The notes under the pieces: model-generated
The model's database searches: none
What the model saw: the letters and a program-made list of their open reading frames with translations, nothing else
What the model was told of the DNA's origin: nothing
Shown here: one piece after another, positions 1-10,500 of the stretch
Layout of the letters: every line of letters begins with the position of its first letter
Position numbering within the stretch: the first letter of the stretch is position 1
NCBI GenBank assembly: GCA_015679605.1
Contig: JAAAVE010000460.1
Location: 1 to 17,604 of the forward strand
Origin: Podila epigama
Lineage: Eukaryota; Mortierellomycota; Mortierellomycetes; Mortierellales; Mortierellaceae
DNA length: 17,604 bases
Reading direction: 5' to 3'
Made by a program: the position numbers and the translations under genes

Positions 1-1
1 T

Positions 2-99
2 CTGTTTTCTGTTTTCTGTTTTCTGTTTTCTGTTTTCTGTTTTCTGTTTTCTGTTCGCTGTTCACTGTTTGCTGTTTTCCGTTTACTGTTTGCTGTTTT
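2..99. repeat. Heptamer tandem array (CTGTTTT)n with degenerate tail
   Basis: Seven perfect CTGTTTT units run from 2 to 50. They are followed by seven units that keep the 7-base period but vary (CTGTTCG, CTGTTCA, CTGTTTG, CCGTTTA and so on) up to about 99. The array touches the window edge, so its true length is unknown. The unit does not resemble the TTAGGG telomere repeat of most fungi. No function can be read from it. Confidence 0.9.
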
Positions 100-1300
100 T
101 CTTGTGTCCAGTTTTTGATCTTATCTCTCAGGCACGAAAATAACAACGGCGTGCGCCCAACATTATTGTTAGGCATAATACAGGCATTTCTCATCATGAA
201 GAATGATGTGGGTGGAATGTGCCAGCTAACGAAACAGTATACACATACCAGGTCAACTATTTGACATTTTTGACGCGCAGCACAACACCAAGACGAGGTT
301 GCACAATCGTTGTTGACTTTTTTTTTTTTTGTTGGAGACGCGCTAAATAAGATGGTAATCTCAACATGCTTGCGCATCAATCTGCCTCCCTTCACCCCCC
401 CTTTTTTCATCTAGGCGTTCATCAATGGAGTCTAGAATGGGGCGAGAGACAAAACGATCTCTCTTTATTGTTAAATAAAATAATCCTGCCACGTAAACAT
501 TCACCATTGCCTCATGCAGTCCCATAAGAACTCATTGTCTAGGCTGGCTGTAGGTTTTTCTCTTTCTGTAACACTGGTTATTGTCCTAAGCTGAACGCTA
601 TGCATAATCCTCGCGGCGTTCAAACCATTGCTTTTAGCCAAGAAGTTTGATTATATTATTGCGCAGAGTGACAAGTCCATGCCAACTGCATATGTAGAAT
701 GTTGAAACATCATGCTCGTTACATACTTGATAGAGTAATCGTCAATGTACTGGAGACGGGTACGAAGGGAGAGAGTAAATGTGTGCGTTTGTCTATTGAC
801 TCGTCCTTCACCAAAGGTGTTTGACCAGGACATATAGTGAGAACACAGCATAATAGTTGCGTGACCATTCCTGTGTTGTGTTGTGTGTGTGCGTGTATTG
901 TGTGTGTGCTCCTGTGTGTTCCTGTGTGTTCCTGTGTCTGTGTCTGTGTCTTCTGTGTTGCCCATTGCGTTGACCAACAGAATAAAAGAAACCAACGGCT
1001 AGAGTGTTGTCCGTAACATAACGCGTGTTTACTCCATGTTAAAGTCCGTTGCGCGTAACCAACAATCCTGACCATGAATGGAAACTGTCGAAGTGATTTC
1101 TGTAATGTGCTCTCATCACAGTCGTTCATCCTGGCAGAATGTTCTAGGTCACATATTTTTTGATATTAGACACTTTGCGCGTTCAGTACATGTTGTATGT
1201 AGAATGTAGGCGTGGAGTGAATAAGCAAAGACAAAAGAAGAAGAAATAATAGAAAAAGGCAAGTTATACAAGATATCAATGTACAACGTACTCATCATAC
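100..1300. other. Gene-free intergenic stretch
   Basis: I find no exon with splice signals and a recognisable protein on either strand. Open frames here are made of repeat-encoded residues or contain no family motif. Notable content is a T run near 319-330 and the GT-rich microsatellite listed separately. The end of an unseen upstream gene's untranslated region cannot be excluded. Confidence 0.6.
871..960. repeat. GT-rich microsatellite with TGTGTTCC subrepeats
   Basis: A run of imperfect GT dinucleotides passes into repeats of CTGTGTGTTC and then TGTGTC. It creates spurious Thr/His-rich open frames on the - strand, which I do not accept as genes. Confidence 0.85.
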
Positions 1301-1975
1301 ATTTCATTTTGAGATGGAGCACGAGAACACTTTCTCAGAGAACGTACACGTACACAGATTGATGTACGAATATGACGCGCTTGGTGATATCCAGTATCCA
1401 CAATCACATCATGTGACCCAAGTACCTCTTGCACGTGCCCTTTCTCCATATGCAACATGTCATGTCATGTCATGCTCTCTTGGCAGCACGGAGGTCTTTT
1501 TTTTTTTTTTTTGTTTCGTCCGTTTCCTGTTTCCAGTTTCAATGTTCATATCCACAACTTCCCACATCCCAATCTCCATCCATACATACATTTATATCGC
1601 ATTGCTCAACACAGCTTTTCACTCAACGCAAAACGCAGCACAAATTGTATACGCCTCGCCCAAATATCCTTTTCGCCTGTTTTCCTTGTCGTCCACCTAT
1701 ATCATAGACAACAACTTATACAAAAAGCCTAGAAAGAAACAAGTAGCCCCCAATACCTCCCCCCAACACACACATCCTATCTCCTAACCCCTCTCTCTCT
1801 ACTCACACCTATTCCATATTCCTTTTCATTGCCTGCTTTTCAAATACCACAGCTCCAAAAAAAGAAAACAAGACAAGGCAATTGTGCGATCCACCACCCC
1901 CTTGCAGATAATCTTGCCACATTACCATTGCAATCGACCTCGACAGGCTATAAGTCAAGACACTTTTCGGCCAAC
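1301..1975 (+). promoter_or_regulatory. Upstream region and likely 5' leader of the M13 peptidase gene
   Basis: This is the interval before the M13 start codon. It holds a T-run near 1498-1512 and a strongly pyrimidine/CA-rich tract at about 1740-1840, as is common before fungal start codons. I see no clear TATA box. The reading frame stays open upstream of 1976 by chance, but the first in-frame ATG is at 1976. Transcript start cannot be placed. Confidence 0.4.
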
Positions 1976-4900
1976 ATGTCTCCTTCAGACACAACGCCTC
2001 TTCTTGCCGGTCGGCATCCAAACACACTCGACAATCCGCCTCGCCGCAACCGTACCTCTCTCCCAAACGCCACTCACCCCAATAGCACCGTCAACAACCT
2101 CCCCTCCAACCCCAACAGTAACAGTAACAGCAACAGCAACGGGAACGGAAACCGCCATTGGTCTGAAGAGACAGAGGATATCCCAGGTGTAGGCACAGCT
2201 GACCCTAACCTCTACGGCCACCAGAATACCGGTGCAGGCTATCGTCGCCGCGGACGCCAAGCAATCACACCTCCTTACACCTCTGACCTTGACGCTGAGC
2301 GCTTCTCTGGTCAAGACCGACCGACAGGTATCCGCCGACTCTTTTACGGCTGTTGCTGCTTCCCTTGCCGCCGCGCCTATCACTCTTTCCAAAGCAAATA
2401 CTCTAAAACTGAAAAATACGCCATGGCGGTCGCCTCTGTGTGTTTCCTTTTGGCTGTTGCCGTTCTCTGTGCCTATGTACGGGCACTAGAAGAGTTGCCT
2501 GCCAGCGGTAAAAACGTACGTTTACTTTTTGTCTATTCTTTTATGTTTGTATGCTTGTTGTGTTTGTACGTTTTCTATGGCAACGAAATGAGAAAGGAAG
2601 AGGGTGTGTGTGTGTGTGTGTTTACTGAGGCCTTTCCTGAGGCTGGACATATCCATCGAGGTCATGACACATCCAGAAATACCTCTCCTCATTGACATCT
2701 GTGAGAGCAGAAAAAAAATATGATGCGTTTCATGTTTGCACAAATGGGGGATGGAAACCCTTTTTGTTTTCTGTTCTTCTTTCATTCTCCACACGTTTTT
2801 TTTAAACCCTCTCTCACTCTCTCTCTCTGTGTGTGACATTCCTATTAATCATTTAGGGTATCTGCACTTCACGCGAGTGCACCATCGTATCTGCGGACAT
2901 TCTTCGAGATCTCAAGCCAGAAGTCGATCCTTGTACCGACTTTTATTCGTTCACCTGTATGTCCATGATTCCTTTTCTCTTTTTTTACTCTTTCTTTCTT
3001 TGCATCACTACGCATTATGAGGTTACCCGTACCCATTTTCTGGAAGGAGTGAAAAAAAACTTACTGTTTTTTTTTGGGCATTATGCAATGACATAGGTGG
3101 TGGATGGATGGACAGGGTAGCTATCCCTGATGACAAGTCCAATATTGCCTACTTTTCCTTGTTGAAAAAACAGAACCAAGTAATTACACATCCATGACAA
3201 ACAGGTTGATGACGGAATGGATTCTCTTGCAAAAAAACAGTGGACGATACCAAAACAACCAGCAAACACCAACCAGCCTAATGACAACTGACATTCCATT
3301 CTGAACGACTGCTATGTTTTTTCTTTCTCTCTTTTTTTTTTGTTCCCATAATTATAGGAGGTCATTCGGGCCATCCTTTCGCCAGAGACAACTCTGCGAG
3401 GCAAGGATGATGCGTCCAAACGGAATCTGATAAAGCTCCAGTCTCTCTATGAGAGTTGCATGGATGAAAAGAAACTCACAACCGTGGGTGTCAAGCCCTT
3501 GGCTGACTTGGTTCAGAAACTCATCAAGACTTTCCCTGTACCTTCCAGTGTTCTCGACACAGTCAACCCAGCCAACATTGATACCTTAAAACAGCTCAAT
3601 GTCTGGACCAGTCAACAGCAGTCTTTGCAGGTGATGCGACGACCTGTTGGCATTCAGAGACTTCAACGTCCACAGGACGAAGATGACCTTGATTTCGAGA
3701 TGGTTGAGAAGAAATCCAAGCATCGGGAAAAGATGCCGATCGACACAGACGAGCAATTGCAACAGGATATCCCTCAGCAGTTCAACGTCTTCCTCCCCAT
3801 TGACCTTCGAAAGCGACAGCAGAGTGCGTTTGCGATGGCTGAACGAGAACAGCTTGCACTGGCCATCACGCAACTTGCCTGGGTGGGTGTCTCTGGCCTG
3901 GTTGATTTTGATGTCGACTCTGATCCCAAGAACCCTGACGTGAACGTGTTCAAAATGGGCGAGAATGGACTCGGCTTGCCCTCCAAGGAATATTATAATG
4001 AGGACAAGATCGTGGCCGTGTACCAAAATACAGTCGCAGAAATGTTTGCAGTCATTCTTGGCAATGATTCGACCAGCACACCGACACCACCTTCGTCCAC
4101 AGAAGGACCCATCGTCTGGGCTGAAGTTGCCAAGAATGTGGTCGAGTTTGAAAAGCTCTTGGCAGCCATCTCGAATGACCCCGAAGATTTGGACAACTCG
4201 GAATTCTCGTACAATCCTCGAAGCCTTGCCCAGATCACAGAACTGATTCCTTCCATCGACTGGGCACTTGTGCTGGAGAAACTCTTGACACCAGGATTCA
4301 AAGTACCGGACCCAATCATTGTGTCCTCACCAGAGTACCTCCAAAAGCTCAATGCGCTCTTGAAGGAAACGCCTGCACTGACATTGCAAAACTACTTTGC
4401 TTGGAAGTTGATTTCACGACTCTCCTCTGAACTTGGTGTGGAATATAATAAGCCGATGCGACGACTCAGAGCAGCCCTCCAGGGAGTGTCGGAAGACTTG
4501 GTGACTCCTCGATGGGAGACATGCGTTGATGTAGTAGATAACGCTCTAGGTGCCATGGCAGGACACTTCTTTGTGGAGAAGGCTTTCAAAGGCGACAGCA
4601 AGGATGCTGCAGATAGTATTGTCTCCTCTTTAAGGACGGCCTTTGTCAAAGGCTTGAGCCGCCTGGAGTGGCTGGACCGTGACACGCGTTTGAACGCGAC
4701 CGAGAAGGTCGATAAGCTTGTCCAAAAGATTGGCTACTCTGTCGACTCACCGGACGTGCGATCTTCCGAGTCACTGGAAGAGTACTTCAAAGATCTTGGC
4801 ATCGATAGGGTCGACTTTTTCGGCAACCAGATCCGAGCACGAGCATGGAACACGGATTTTGCATTGCGTCAGTTGGGCAAACCTGTGGACAAGGCTAGAT

Positions 4901-5082
4901 GGTTTATGAGCCCTCAGACCGTGAACGCGTACTATAATCCAACTGGCAACGAAATCGTTTTCCCTGCCGGAATCTTGCAACAGCCCTTCTTCCACAACGA
5001 CAATCCAGAGTACCTCAACTTTGGAGGCATCGGCGTTGTAGCTGGTCACGAACTGAGTGTACGCGTGTTTTTTTTTTTTTAA
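1976..5082 (+). CDS. M13 family (neprilysin-like) membrane metallopeptidase, 3'-truncated at the zinc motif
   Basis: M13 enzymes are zinc endopeptidases anchored as type II membrane proteins that cut small peptides on the lumenal or outer side. Exons by frame and splice signals are 1976-2515, 2857-2956, 3097-3179 and 3358-5058 (808 codons), with donors GTACGT, GTATGT and GTAATT. The start lies in a good context (CAACATGTC). Residues 1-149 are a low-complexity cytosolic tail (SNSNSNSNGNGN) with a Cys cluster (GCCCFPC) before a membrane helix at about 150-170. The ectodomain opens with ICTSREC, then DPCTDFYSFTCGGW across exons 2-3. GLGLPSKEYY (about 445-454) and NAYY with FPAGILQ (764 onward) are M13 hallmarks. 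Exon 4 ends at GHELS (residues 804-808), giving H805 and E806 but not the second His. The third ligand and the C-terminal CxxW are absent. A GTACGC donor follows at 5059. Read-through adds VRVFFFF and a TAA at 5080-5082. The family call is firm. Whether the gene is functional is doubtful. Confidence 0.9.
2516..2856 (+). other. Intron 1 of the M13 gene (341 nt)
   Basis: GTACGT donor and TTTAG acceptor, phase 0, joining SGKN to GICTSREC. It contains a short GT microsatellite near 2605-2620. It is about twice the length of the other introns of this gene. Introns 2 (2957-3096, 140 nt, phase 1) and 3 (3180-3357, 178 nt, phase 0) restore the contiguous family sequence FTCGGW and KKQNQEVIRAIL. Confidence 0.85.
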
Positions 5083-5352
5083 TTGCTCGCGACCGTTTTG
5101 GGATGCATTGAGTTTCTTGAAACGTCTGTGCCAGTTACAGTCAGTGCTTGTTAAAGTGCCCAGAAAAACAAAGTAGGAAGCGCATGAACATCTCTTGTAG
5201 GCTAAAAACAACCTGGTATGAGTGAGGCCAGGAGGAGGAGCGGGAGGGGGATGGGGCTGGACCCATTTTCGCTATATGAGTGTTCCAGAACTGAGTGCAT
5301 GGTATGGTAGCATAGGGTTGGTGGGTGGGGGTACAAACATGCTGTATTGGCG

Positions 5353-5358
5353 AATAAA
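5353..5358 (+). terminator. Possible polyadenylation signal AATAAA after the truncated M13 gene
   Basis: A perfect AATAAA lies about 270 nt after the read-through stop at 5080-5082. It may end the truncated M13 transcript. A hexamer match alone is weak evidence. Confidence 0.25.
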
Positions 5359-5783
5359 GCTTGCATTTGGAGACAATGCGCGCAATCAAGGAACAAGGAA
5401 ACAATCAATCGAACAAAAGAGGGACGGATGTGTGCGTGCGTGCATGCGTGTGAGTGAGTGAGTGTGAAAAAAAAAAAGAGATGGCTGGACAATTGTTTCT
5501 CGTGCGTATTTTATTTGTCGTGCATGGCCCATCCATCGTCCCATCCATCCACCCATCCCATCCCCATCGTGTCTCTTTTATTCCTTTATCGTTTTTTTTT
5601 CTTCTTCTTTAATCTTTTTTTGTAGCCCACCAGTCTGGTTTTCCTTTGCACTCATTCATATCATCCACATCCATCCACGTCCGCACCTTTCTCCATCTCT
5701 TCATCTATCTATTTTGTTCATCCTATTAACACCTCCGCTTGCTGCTTTTTTGTTCTTTTCATCTTTTTCCTCCGCACTTTGTT

Positions 5784-6000
5784 CTTTCTCTCTTTCTTTC
5801 TTTCTTTCTTTTCTTTCTTTGTCATCTGTCCTACCAAAGTCAACAATCACACACACACAATCACACACACACAATCACACACAATCACACACACGCACAC
5901 ACACACACATTCACACATTCACACACTCGCACATTCACACACTCACACAAACACACTCATCCAAACATACACAGACATACACACAGACATACATCCGTAC
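5784..6000. repeat. CTTT-type tract followed by a long CA/ATCACACAC microsatellite
   Basis: About 35 nt of TTTC/CTTT repeats are followed after a short spacer by imperfect CA repeats with regular interruptions (AATCACACAC, CATTCACACA). It yields Thr/His-rich open frames in all + frames. These are repeat artefacts. Confidence 0.85.
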
Positions 6001-6612
6001 ACCTTCAATGGTTAGCGTCATGCTCTCGCATACTCGGGCAAGAACCTCAGGTAGGCTGAACAACATCCCACCACTCAGCTCCCAACCTCCCAGCCTTCTA
6101 TTCAGGTTTTCCTGTTTCCCATTGTCATGTCATTGAGATAAACACAGACCAAGTCTCCATACGACGTACGACGCAAAGTAACAAAAAGCAACACAGAAAA
6201 CAAAATAGCGTACATTTTATTTTATTTTTTGTCCATCAGGTTCTTTCATCCACGACATGTTTTTTGAATGGGCTCATCTTTTACTTTTTTTTGTTGTTGC
6301 ATTGAGATGAGGTGGTGAGAGTGACAGACAGACAGAAAGTGAAAGAGTGACTTTGAGTTCGAGTTTGGATGCCAGTGACTGAACGTACCAGAGACAATGC
6401 AGAGCCAGAGACAGAGACACAGAGACAAAGAGGGAGGCCCCACTTTTGGCCATACCGGCGTGGATGAGAAAGCCTCATGCTACAGTAGATGGAGTGCTTC
6501 TGGAAGGGGTGTCTGTCTCCTTTTTTTTTTTTCTTTTTCTCTCTTATCGTTCTTTTGTCCTTGTGGATAGAGATGGTTGTATCATTGTGCATTATTTTTT
6601 AGTTTGTCTTGG

Positions 6613-6642
6613 AGACAAGACGAGACGAGACGAGTCGAGACG
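6613..6642. repeat. GACGA pentamer repeat
   Basis: Short tandem repeat of the unit GAGAC, with one variant unit. No function can be inferred. Confidence 0.6.
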
Positions 6643-7133
6643 CGTGCCTCGACATTGTCCCTTGTTTCTCTCCATGTGTCTTGTTCTTTGCGTTTGTTTT
6701 TCTCGGTACCTTTTTTTCTTTTTTTCTTTAGTCGTTTGTTTTCTTTTCATCCATTGACGAATGTTGTATGGCATGAGGTGAGGTGGATGTGAGAATGATG
6801 TACAGTAGAAGAGAAAACAAGGAAGAAGAAGAAGAAGAATGAAGAAAAAGCTGTGCACAATCTGTCACAGACGTGGATTGTGTTGCACTATCCTTTGTGG
6901 TGTCATGCCATTATGCTAGAGTGTTAGTGGTGACACTTTTGTACAGCCCAAAAGGCAAGGATGGCATCACACCCCATTCATTCTTGTACATACACAGAGT
7001 CCAAAAAACCCCTCACACCTCACCACCCAACAGCCGGTTGGTTCATGGCACCCCACTCTCCACTCTCCACTCTTCACACCTCTTCACAAACTTTACCTTT
7101 CAACTTTACCTCCACGAGAACGAGAAGAGAGAG

Positions 7134-7153
7134 AAAAAAAAAAAAAAAAAAAA
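7134..7153. repeat. A20 homopolymer
   Basis: Twenty consecutive A residues preceded by a purine-rich GAGA stretch. Runs of this length are prone to sequencing and assembly error. Confidence 0.9.
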
Positions 7154-7597
7154 GACAATCACACACACATTTAAACCAAAATAATTAAGGTTTTTATTGA
7201 TGAGAGACACTTTTTTTTTCCCTTTGTCGAATCCCATCCGCTCACTTTTATTTTTCTCTCCGTCGTCACACACTTTTTCCTTTTTTCACTCTTTCTTTCA
7301 TCTTTCTTTCATCTTTCTTCATCTTTCTTCTTCTTCATCTCACCTGTCACATTTACAACCACATTCATCCAACAAAACTACCCCATCATTCTCATCATTC
7401 TCAATTGACATTGACATTGGAAGTACAAGGCATCCCTATCCATAGTCACACCAAACAAATACCCTAGTACACTTCACCTTCTCCTTTTGTCCTCCTTGTC
7501 CTTGTCTTTTGTCTTGACCTTGTCCTGACATTATCCTATCGTCACCCTGTTTACATCCATATCCATACATAAAAAAAACTTTCACTAAAAAAAAACA

Positions 7598-10500
7598 ATG
7601 TCATCCGATTCCGCCACCACAGGCACCCCCTTGCAGTATGCAACTGGCCCTGCAGCAGTCAACCACGCCAACTTCTCCTCGAGTAGTACCAATAGTAATG
7701 GCAACAACAGCAGCACCAACGCCAATACCGCTACCACAACCACCACCACTCACGCCAACATCAATGACAATACTGATACCAATACCAACAACAATAACAA
7801 CTCTACTAATAACGCTCAAGGCGTATCAAGTTCGTCATCAGCAGCATCCGCATCATCCGCATCAGCCGCAAATGCAACTGCAACAACTGCAACCACTGCA
7901 GCAACGGAACAACCTAAAAAGGCAAAACGTAAACGCATCACCACTGAACAGCTCGAGCACCTTGTCGGTCTCTTTGAAAAGACTGACACACCATCCTTTG
8001 AGATCCGTGAGGGCCTTGCCAAGAAACTCGGCATGACTAACCGAGAGATCCAGGTAAAGATATTGGGAAAACGATATTTTGAAGAGATAGTGGTGATCAT
8101 CGTGCTTGGGTTCAAATGGGTGGTCACTCTGTGTGTGGGTATGTGTGTGGTTACGGTTCATCAGAGTGGCAACCAAAAGTGGCAGTGACAATGACATTGA
8201 CAATGACAATGACAATGATAATGACAATAACAATGACAGTGTACAGTGGCAGTGATAGTGGAAAAAGCGAGCAATGGACAGACGGACACGCTTTGTTTCA
8301 ACAAGGTCTTACTTCATGTGAATTATGCACGAGTCTTTTTATATTTCATGTTCGAGTCCATCGATAACTCGAACTAACAAAAGAATGACTGACCAAAAGG
8401 AAGGAAGGAAAGAAGAAGAAAAAAAAAGGGGGGATGAGGAGGAGGACACATGTGTGCGTGTTTGTTTATGTCTGTGGTGTGGTATGGTATGGTGTGGTGT
8501 GGTGTGTGTGAATGCATTGACCATGGTACAATAATCCATGTCAATCATCCCACTGCGCGTATCAAAATCAACGAACGGACATGAACGCGGTTTTTTCTTT
8601 CTTTTCTATTTCTTTGTTCCATCACCATCACCATGACCATGACCAAGACTATGACAATAGCCATGACAACAACCATGACTATGGATTATGGACCATGACT
8701 ATGACCATGACCTATGAATACGCATTTTGACGTTCTATCCTCATATGCCTGATGTTCACTTTTAGGTCTGGTTCCAGAACAGGCGAGCCAAGGCAAACAG
8801 AGTCAAGATCAACGAGCAGGCTGCACTCCACCACCAACAGCATCTCCAGATGCAACAGCAACAGCAACAACAACAGCAACTTCAGCAGCAGCAACAGCAC
8901 CATCTCCAACACCAACAACATCACTTTCAACAACAACAACAGCAACAAGGCATGCAGAGTCATCATGCTCATAGTCGTTCCGCTTCCGGCTTCTCACCTC
9001 ATACCCACCCAAACAACCATGTTCACTCTGCACCCTCAACTCCTCTCCAATCCATCCCCATCCACGCGCCACCATCCCAAACGAGTGCTCCACACAACTC
9101 CCAGGAATCTGCTTACGGCTACTTTGGTCCCAATGGCTCCTCCCCACCCATGATCATGCCCACTCCTATCCCTCGCTCAAACCACTCCCAAGCCCATGGT
9201 GGACGACGTCCAGCCAGTCTTTACAACATTGGAAGTTACGGGCACTATCTTCAAACACAGCAGCATCAGCAACAGCCATATTCATCCCAAAAGCAGCCAT
9301 TCCACGCCTCAGCTTCTTCTGGAGGATATCCCTATGGAAGAGATCGAGATCGAGACCGAGACCGTGAGATGAGGGACTATGGTTCTCCCAAAAGTCTGAG
9401 TATGGACATTATCCTTCCTGGCGGTGGCTCCATCCCGTCCACCTTTGGTCAAGCATCATCTCACCAGCATCATCAGCTACACCAGAGCCAGCACCAACAC
9501 CAACATCAACACCAGAGCCAGAGTCAGAACCAGCATCAGCAGCGGTCCATTATTCTTCCTCCACCCATCAGCACCCAACAATCACGGTCAGGACCTCCTC
9601 CACCTTTGGAAGAATTTGAAGAATACCGTCGGCCAAGACACGAACGCACAATGTCTGAAGGTCATCCATCTGGCTACATGTCACCAGCCTCCATCTCGCC
9701 CATTTCTCCCACAGTCGGAGGTCATCATTACAATGATGACCCTTCTGTAAAACTTGAATCGTCTTCTCCCCCTCCACCACCTTCGTCAGCACCACTACCG
9801 CGTCCTTCGTCCTTGTATAGCAATGGAGGGGGTGAAGGTATGCACTCGCGAAGTAACAGTAGCAACGGTTACGTGAGTAGTGGTAATGCTGGCGGAAACA
9901 CAAATCGACATAGCACAGCATCGCTCACTGCTTTTGGATTCCGGGCCATGTCACTTGATCAGCGACCTACATCAGGTGTTGCTGACGAAGGTGAGCAACA
10001 TGAAGGGGACCAGCGATTCTCAGCTCAGCCAAAGTCAAGACGGTCATGCGACGATTCTGTCATGTATGATGAGCACCAACAGTTGATGCGCGATAACTTT
10101 AATATGGACACACGACTCGTCATCTCTGAAGACGAGCCCAGACCTGAATCGGCTATCGACCTGCTCGCATATGCCGCAGCCTATATTCAAGAATCGGAGG
10201 AACACAAGAAGGAAGGTAGTGGTGTTGCTGCTGCTTCTGCTGCTGCTACTACTTCTCCTGCTGCTGCAGGCATTGGTAGCGGTTCTAACTCTGGTACAGC
10301 TGCGATCGAGGACAGAGATATGGATAGAGACAGAGACGAGAAGCGAGATTCACTAGGAAGACTCAACGTCAACAACAAACGGCAATCTTTCCATGGTGCA
10401 GGGTATTCGGGCCTCTCTGCCTTTTCCGGAAATACCAGCGTCAATGGTGGTGGCGGTCCTGGTATGAACTGGGAGGGACCATCCTCTGCAACAGCATCGA

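Larger units (their letters stand above)
5083..7597. other. Gene-free, microsatellite-rich stretch between the M13 and homeodomain genes
   Basis: I read both strands for the missing M13 C-terminus (a His-Gly/Ala-Phe-Asp block, an ExxAD motif, a terminal CxxW) and saw none, nor any other gene. It contains CTTT, CA, GACGA and GAA simple repeats and an A20 run. The part after about 7150 is pyrimidine-rich and serves as promoter and leader of the homeodomain gene, whose start context is AAACAATGTC. Confidence 0.6.
8054..8765 (+). other. 712-nt intron inside the homeobox
   Basis: The donor is CAG|GTAAAG and the acceptor TTTTAG|GTC. It splits the homeodomain between positions 46 and 47, a site also used in other eukaryotic homeobox genes. 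It is four to five times longer than most introns in this window and filled with simple repeats: TGACAA hexamers, a purine tract at 8399-8446, a GTATG/GTGTG tract near 8477-8512 and ATGACC hexamers. If retained, translation runs in frame to a stop at 8186-8188. Confidence 0.92.

Noticed and set aside
2-99. CRISPR array or telomere
   Set aside because: Units are contiguous 7-mers without spacers and do not match known fungal telomere repeats.
651-1129. Two - strand open frames of 114 and 136 codons
   Set aside because: They are built on the GT microsatellite and read as Thr/His repeats, with no family motif and no splice context.
1829-1975. N-terminal extension of the M13 protein from an earlier start
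   Set aside because: The upstream frame is open but has no ATG; 1976 is the first, in a good context, and the extension has no homology-like content.
5222-5461. 79-codon + strand frame after the M13 gene as its missing C-terminal exon
   Set aside because: It lacks the expected His-Gly/Ala-Phe-Asp start, ExxAD and CxxW features and is Gly-rich low-complexity sequence.
5714-6136. Thr/His-rich + strand open frames of up to 140 codons
   Set aside because: All three + frames are open because of the CA repeat. Composition, not coding, explains them.
8349-8362. tRNA B-box-like GTTCGAGTCC in the homeobox intron
   Set aside because: The bases either side cannot form the 5-bp T stem, and no A box or acceptor stem is present at the right distance.
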